Shown here one piece after another: positions 61,065 to 64,000 of a DNA stretch of 64,000 bases (within the stretch, counting starts at the first letter, position 1; each line of letters begins with the position of its first letter). Made by a program: the position numbers and the translations under genes. Location of the stretch: the NCBI RefSeq assembly GCF_032121415.1, contig NZ_CP135079.1:6510001-6574000 (forward strand). Direction: 5' to 3'. The notes beneath the pieces are model-generated. The model made no database searches, was not told the origin of the DNA, and saw only the letters and a program-made list of their open reading frames with translations. The stretch is from Streptomyces parvus. Its GTDB lineage: Bacteria; Actinomycetota; Actinomycetes; Streptomycetales; Streptomycetaceae.

Positions 61065-62566
61065 GCCCCCCCGACCACATGGCGTCCTGGGTGGCGGTCG
61101 CCCTCGTCGTCCTCGCCACCGTCCTCGTCGGCGGCTTCGGCCTGCGCATCTCCCGTACGACCTCCGACTTCTACGTCGCCTCCCGAACCGTGCGGCCCCG
61201 TCTCAACGCCGCCGCGATCAGCGGCGAATACCTCTCGGCCGCCTCCTTCCTCGGCGTCGCCGGGCTCGTCCTCGTCCACGGCCCCGACATGCTCTGGTAC
61301 CCGGTCGGCTACACCGCCGGATTCCTGGTGCTGCTGGTCTTCGTCGCCGCACCGCTGCGCCGTTCCGGGGCGTACACCCTGCCGGACTTCGCCGAGGGCC
61401 GACTCGAATCACGGCAGGTCCGCCGCCTCGTCAGCGCCCTGGTCGTCGGGGCGGGCTGGCTCTACCTCGTACCGCAGCTCCAGGGCGCGGGGCTGACGTT
61501 GAAGATCCTCACCGGCGCCCCCGGCTGGCTCGGCGACGTGCTCGTCGCCACGGTCGTCGCCGCCGCCGTCGCGGCCGGCGGCATGCGCTCCATCACCTTC
61601 GTCCAGGTCTTCCAGTACTGGCTCAAGCTCACCGCCCTCCTCGTCCCCGCCCTCTTCCTGGTCCTCGCCTGGCAGGGCGACGGCCGCCCCCGGGTCAGCC
61701 TCGACGACCAGCTCGCCGTCTTCCGCGCCGACCACCCGCTGTACGCGACGTACGGGCTGATCGTGGCGACCTTCCTCGGCACCATGGGCCTGCCGCATGT
61801 CGTCGTCCGCTTCTACACCAGCCCCAACGGCCGCGACGCCCGCCGCACCACCGTCGCCGTCCTCGCCCTGGTCGGCCTCTTCTACCTGCTGCCGCCGATC
61901 TACGGGGCGCTCGGCCGGCTCTACACCCCCGAACTGCGGTACGGGGGAGACGCGGACGCCGCCGTCCTGCTGCTGCCCGGCCGGGTCATCGGCGGACTCG
62001 GCGGGGACTTCCTCGGGGCGCTGATCGCCGGCGGAGCCTTCGCCGCGTTCCTGTCCACCGCCTCCGGGCTCACCATGGCCGTCGCCGGGGTCATCACCCA
62101 GGACGTCCTGCCCTCGCGCGGGGTACGCCACTTCCGGCTCGCCACCGTCCTCGCCATCGCCGTGCCGCTCGCCGGCTCCCTCCTGGTGAGCCGGGTGCCG
62201 GTGGCCGACGCGGTGGGCATGGCCTTCGCCGTCTCCGCCTCCTCCTTCTGCCCGCTGCTCGTCCTCGGCATCTGGTGGCGGCGCCTCACCCCGCCCGGAG
62301 CCGTCGCGGGACTCCTGCTCGGCGGCGGGTCCGCGCTCCTTGCCGTGGCCATCACCGTCAGCGGCGCCGTACGTCCACCGGGCTGGCCCCACGCCCTGCT
62401 CGCCTGGCCTGCCGTCTGGTCCGTCCCCGTGGGCTTCCTCGCGATGATCCTCGTCTCGCTCGCCACCCCGGGGCGCATCCCCACGGGCACCAATGCCGCG
62501 ATGACCCGCTTCCACCTCCCCGAAGCCCTCTCCTCGGCGCGGGCCGCAGCGGGGAGAGAGCGATGA
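61061..62566 (+). CDS. Sodium/solute symporter (acetate/monocarboxylate type)
   Basis: 501 residues with about 13 transmembrane helices. The N-terminal segment DFYVASRTVRPRLNAAAISGEYLSAASFLGVAGLV is typical of ActP/MctC-like symporters for acetate, pyruvate or propionate, and the mid-protein FLGTMGLPHVVVRFYTSPNGRDAR is a further signature. It overlaps both neighbours by 4 bases (GTGA and ATGA), tying it to the small membrane protein and the LytS kinase. Confidence 0.92.
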   Translation: MSPPDHMASWVAVALVVLATVLVGGFGLRISRTTSDFYVASRTVRPRLNAAAISGEYLSAASFLGVAGLVLVHGPDMLWYPVGYTAGFLVLLVFVAAPLRRSGAYTLPDFAEGRLESRQVRRLVSALVVGAGWLYLVPQLQGAGLTLKILTGAPGWLGDVLVATVVAAAVAAGGMRSITFVQVFQYWLKLTALLVPALFLVLAWQGDGRPRVSLDDQLAVFRADHPLYATYGLIVATFLGTMGLPHVVVRFYTSPNGRDARRTTVAVLALVGLFYLLPPIYGALGRLYTPELRYGGDADAAVLLLPGRVIGGLGGDFLGALIAGGAFAAFLSTASGLTMAVAGVITQDVLPSRGVRHFRLATVLAIAVPLAGSLLVSRVPVADAVGMAFAVSASSFCPLLVLGIWWRRLTPPGAVAGLLLGGGSALLAVAITVSGAVRPPGWPHALLAWPAVWSVPVGFLAMILVSLATPGRIPTGTNAAMTRFHLPEALSSARAAAGRER

Positions 62567-63753
62567 CCGGGGCCGCGGTCGCGGTGGTCGTCGTCCTCGC
62601 CGCGCTGCTGCTCGGCGCAGGCTATCTGCTGGGCCGCCGCACCGCCCGTCCGGTGCGCCCCAGCGATGTCGGCACGCCCGTCGAGCACGCCACCTTCGAG
62701 ACCCTGCACACCGCGTCGCTGGCCGCCCCGCCGCTGCGGTCCGGGCTCACCGAGGAGAGCGCCCGGCGGGCCGCCCGCAGGCTGCGCTCCCTCCTCGGCA
62801 CCGACGCCCTCTGCCTCACCGACCGGGAGCGGGTGCTGGTCTGGGACGGTGCCGGGCACCACCACGGCAAGGAGGTGATGGAGCATCTGAAGGTGCTGCT
62901 CGACAACGGCCGCGACACCGCCTTCGACAGTGGCTGCGGTGACCTCGACTGCCCGCTGCGCTGGGCCGTCGCCGTCCCGCTCACCGTCGAGAACCGGGTC
63001 CTGGGCGCGCTCGTCGCCTACGCCCCGCGTGAGTCGGCGGTGCTGGCCCGGGCCGCGGGGGAGGTGGCGCGCTGGGTCTGCGTCCAGCTGGAACTGGCCG
63101 AGCTGGACCGCTCCCGTACGCAGCTGATCGAGGCCGAGATCAAGGCGCTACGGGCGCAGATCTCCCCGCACTTCATCTTCAACTCGCTTGCCGCCATCGC
63201 CTCGTTCGTCCGCACCGACCCCGAGCAAGCCCGTGAACTGCTCTTGGAATTCGCTGACTTCACCCGCTACTCGTTCCGCCGGCATGGGGAGTTCACCACC
63301 CTGGCGGACGAACTGCACTCCATCGACCAGTACTTGGCCCTCGTCCGCGCCCGCTTCGGTGAACGCCTCGCTGTGACCCTCCAGGTCGCCCCCGAGGTGC
63401 TGCCGGTCGCGCTGCCGTTCCTGTGTCTCCAGCCGCTGGTGGAGAACGCCGTCAAGCACGGCCTCGAAGGGGCGGTCACCCGCAGCCGGATCACCATCAG
63501 CGCCCTGGACGCCGGATCGGAGGCCGAGGTGGTCATCGAGGACGACGGGACGGGGATGGACCCCGAGCGGCTGCGGCAGATCCTGCGCGGCGAGGGCGAC
63601 GCCTCCACCGGCATCGGCCTGCTCAACGTCGACGAGCGGCTGCGCCAGGTCTACGGGGACGACTACGGGCTCGTCATCGAGACCGGGCTCGGGGCGGGCA
63701 TGAAGGTCACGCTGCGGCTGCCCAAGTACCGCGCCGGGGTGCACGGTTCCTGA
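62563..63753 (+). CDS. LytS-type sensor histidine kinase
   Basis: 396 residues. One N-terminal transmembrane helix, a GAF-like domain (about 60-200), then His_kinase with the phospho-His in QISPHFIFNSLAAIASF and HATPase with LVENAVKHGLEG, DDGTGMD and GIGLLNVDERLRQVYG. Unlike BtsS or LytS it lacks a multi-helix sensor region. As its gene overlaps the symporter gene, signal input may come from the symporter. Cognate partner is probably the LytTR regulator upstream. Confidence 0.93.
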   Translation: MTGAAVAVVVVLAALLLGAGYLLGRRTARPVRPSDVGTPVEHATFETLHTASLAAPPLRSGLTEESARRAARRLRSLLGTDALCLTDRERVLVWDGAGHHHGKEVMEHLKVLLDNGRDTAFDSGCGDLDCPLRWAVAVPLTVENRVLGALVAYAPRESAVLARAAGEVARWVCVQLELAELDRSRTQLIEAEIKALRAQISPHFIFNSLAAIASFVRTDPEQARELLLEFADFTRYSFRRHGEFTTLADELHSIDQYLALVRARFGERLAVTLQVAPEVLPVALPFLCLQPLVENAVKHGLEGAVTRSRITISALDAGSEAEVVIEDDGTGMDPERLRQILRGEGDASTGIGLLNVDERLRQVYGDDYGLVIETGLGAGMKVTLRLPKYRAGVHGS

Positions 63754-63770
63754 CCCCACCCGGCGCGGGC

Positions 63771-64000
63771 TCAGCACAGATGGACGGCCAGATGCCCCAG
63801 TGGCAGACCCAACTGCCAGGCGGGCGTCCAGATGCGGACCTCCTGGTCGCCGCCCGCCGCGCCGGCCGCGGCCTCCCAGGGGGCGGGGCCGATCGCGTCC
63901 AGGTCCGCCGCGAGCAGTTCGGTCTCCTCCAGCCAGCGCCAGGCCGCTCGGGCCAGCGCCAGATCGGGGTCGCCGGGGTCGGCGCACCGCTCCGCCTGCG
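63771..64000 (-). CDS. Unknown protein, C-terminal fragment (cut by window edge)
   Basis: A minus-strand frame ending at TGA 63771-63773 is open to the end of the window, about 75 residues. It reads ...LALARAAWRWLEETELLAADLDAIGP...GGDQEVRIWTPAWQLGLPLGHLAVHLC. Codon use fits coding. No family is recognised. Its start lies outside the window. Confidence 0.55.
   Translation of the reverse strand, partial: QAERCADPGDPDLALARAAWRWLEETELLAADLDAIGPAPWEAAAGAAGGDQEVRIWTPAWQLGLPLGHLAVHLC

Overview
The window is high-GC (about 72-73 percent) actinobacterial chromosome and is almost certainly from a Streptomyces. Supporting signs are strong G/C third-position codon bias, frequent GTG and TTG starts, GGAGG-type ribosome sites, and families typical of streptomycetes: an S1 streptogrisin-like protease, an Rpf-LysM-M23 wall hydrolase, DUF5709, YndJ/DUF1990, many SpoIIE-type PP2C phosphatases and a SigB/SigF-type sigma factor. 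No rRNA, tRNA, CRISPR array, IS element or phage gene was recognised.

Layout. 1-3576: the 3' end of a DISARM-like defence operon, with a DrmA helicase (cut by the window edge), DrmB (DUF1998) and, in the third place, a minimal UvrD-type SF1 helicase, all translationally coupled. 3577-4660: no recognisable gene. 4661-6731: panD, a small GNAT, a PIG-L deacetylase and a Pro-rich peptide. 6906-10304: a LysA-like PLP decarboxylase, then a family 1 encapsulin and its DyP peroxidase cargo. 10393-20150: gnd, a DUF5709 protein, a decayed membrane-anchored protein gene, a second MurE-type ligase, a carboxylesterase, an ABC ATPase, decayed remnants (membrane protein tail and SigJ-type sigma factor) and a PPOX flavoprotein. 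20216-24168: a lipoprotein, a secreted S1 protease, a discoidin-domain remnant and a PEP mutase/isocitrate lyase family enzyme.

24256-30333 is a sugar utilisation locus: solute-binding lipoprotein, two permeases and a GH1 beta-glucosidase in one operon, with a divergent ROK regulator and an AT-rich inverted repeat between them. 30464-38778 holds a 938-residue membrane protein, a frameshifted LacI regulator with its likely operator, a divergent SDR/TetR pair with twin operators, an Rpf-LysM-M23 protein and a DMT-type transporter.

39023-56728 is rich in partner-switching stress-signalling parts: STAS antagonist, MarR, three PP2C phosphatases, an anti-sigma-type HATPase, a CHASE3-HAMP histidine kinase with a single-domain response regulator, and a SigB/F-type sigma factor. 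Interspersed are an HxlR/RidA pair, an unusual zinc-ribbon SDR, a 58-residue unknown protein, an LMF membrane protein and the YndJ-DUF1990 operon behind two strong palindromic operators. 56881-63753 contains a wax ester synthase/DGAT, an Fpg/Nei glycosylase, a zf-HC2 protein, and a LytTR regulator - small membrane protein - sodium/solute symporter - LytS kinase module. The right edge cuts an unknown minus-strand gene.

Several genes are broken (12707-13636, 18405-19463, 22830-23262, 33403-34586). Some lesions lie in G or C runs, so real decay and sequencing error both remain possible.
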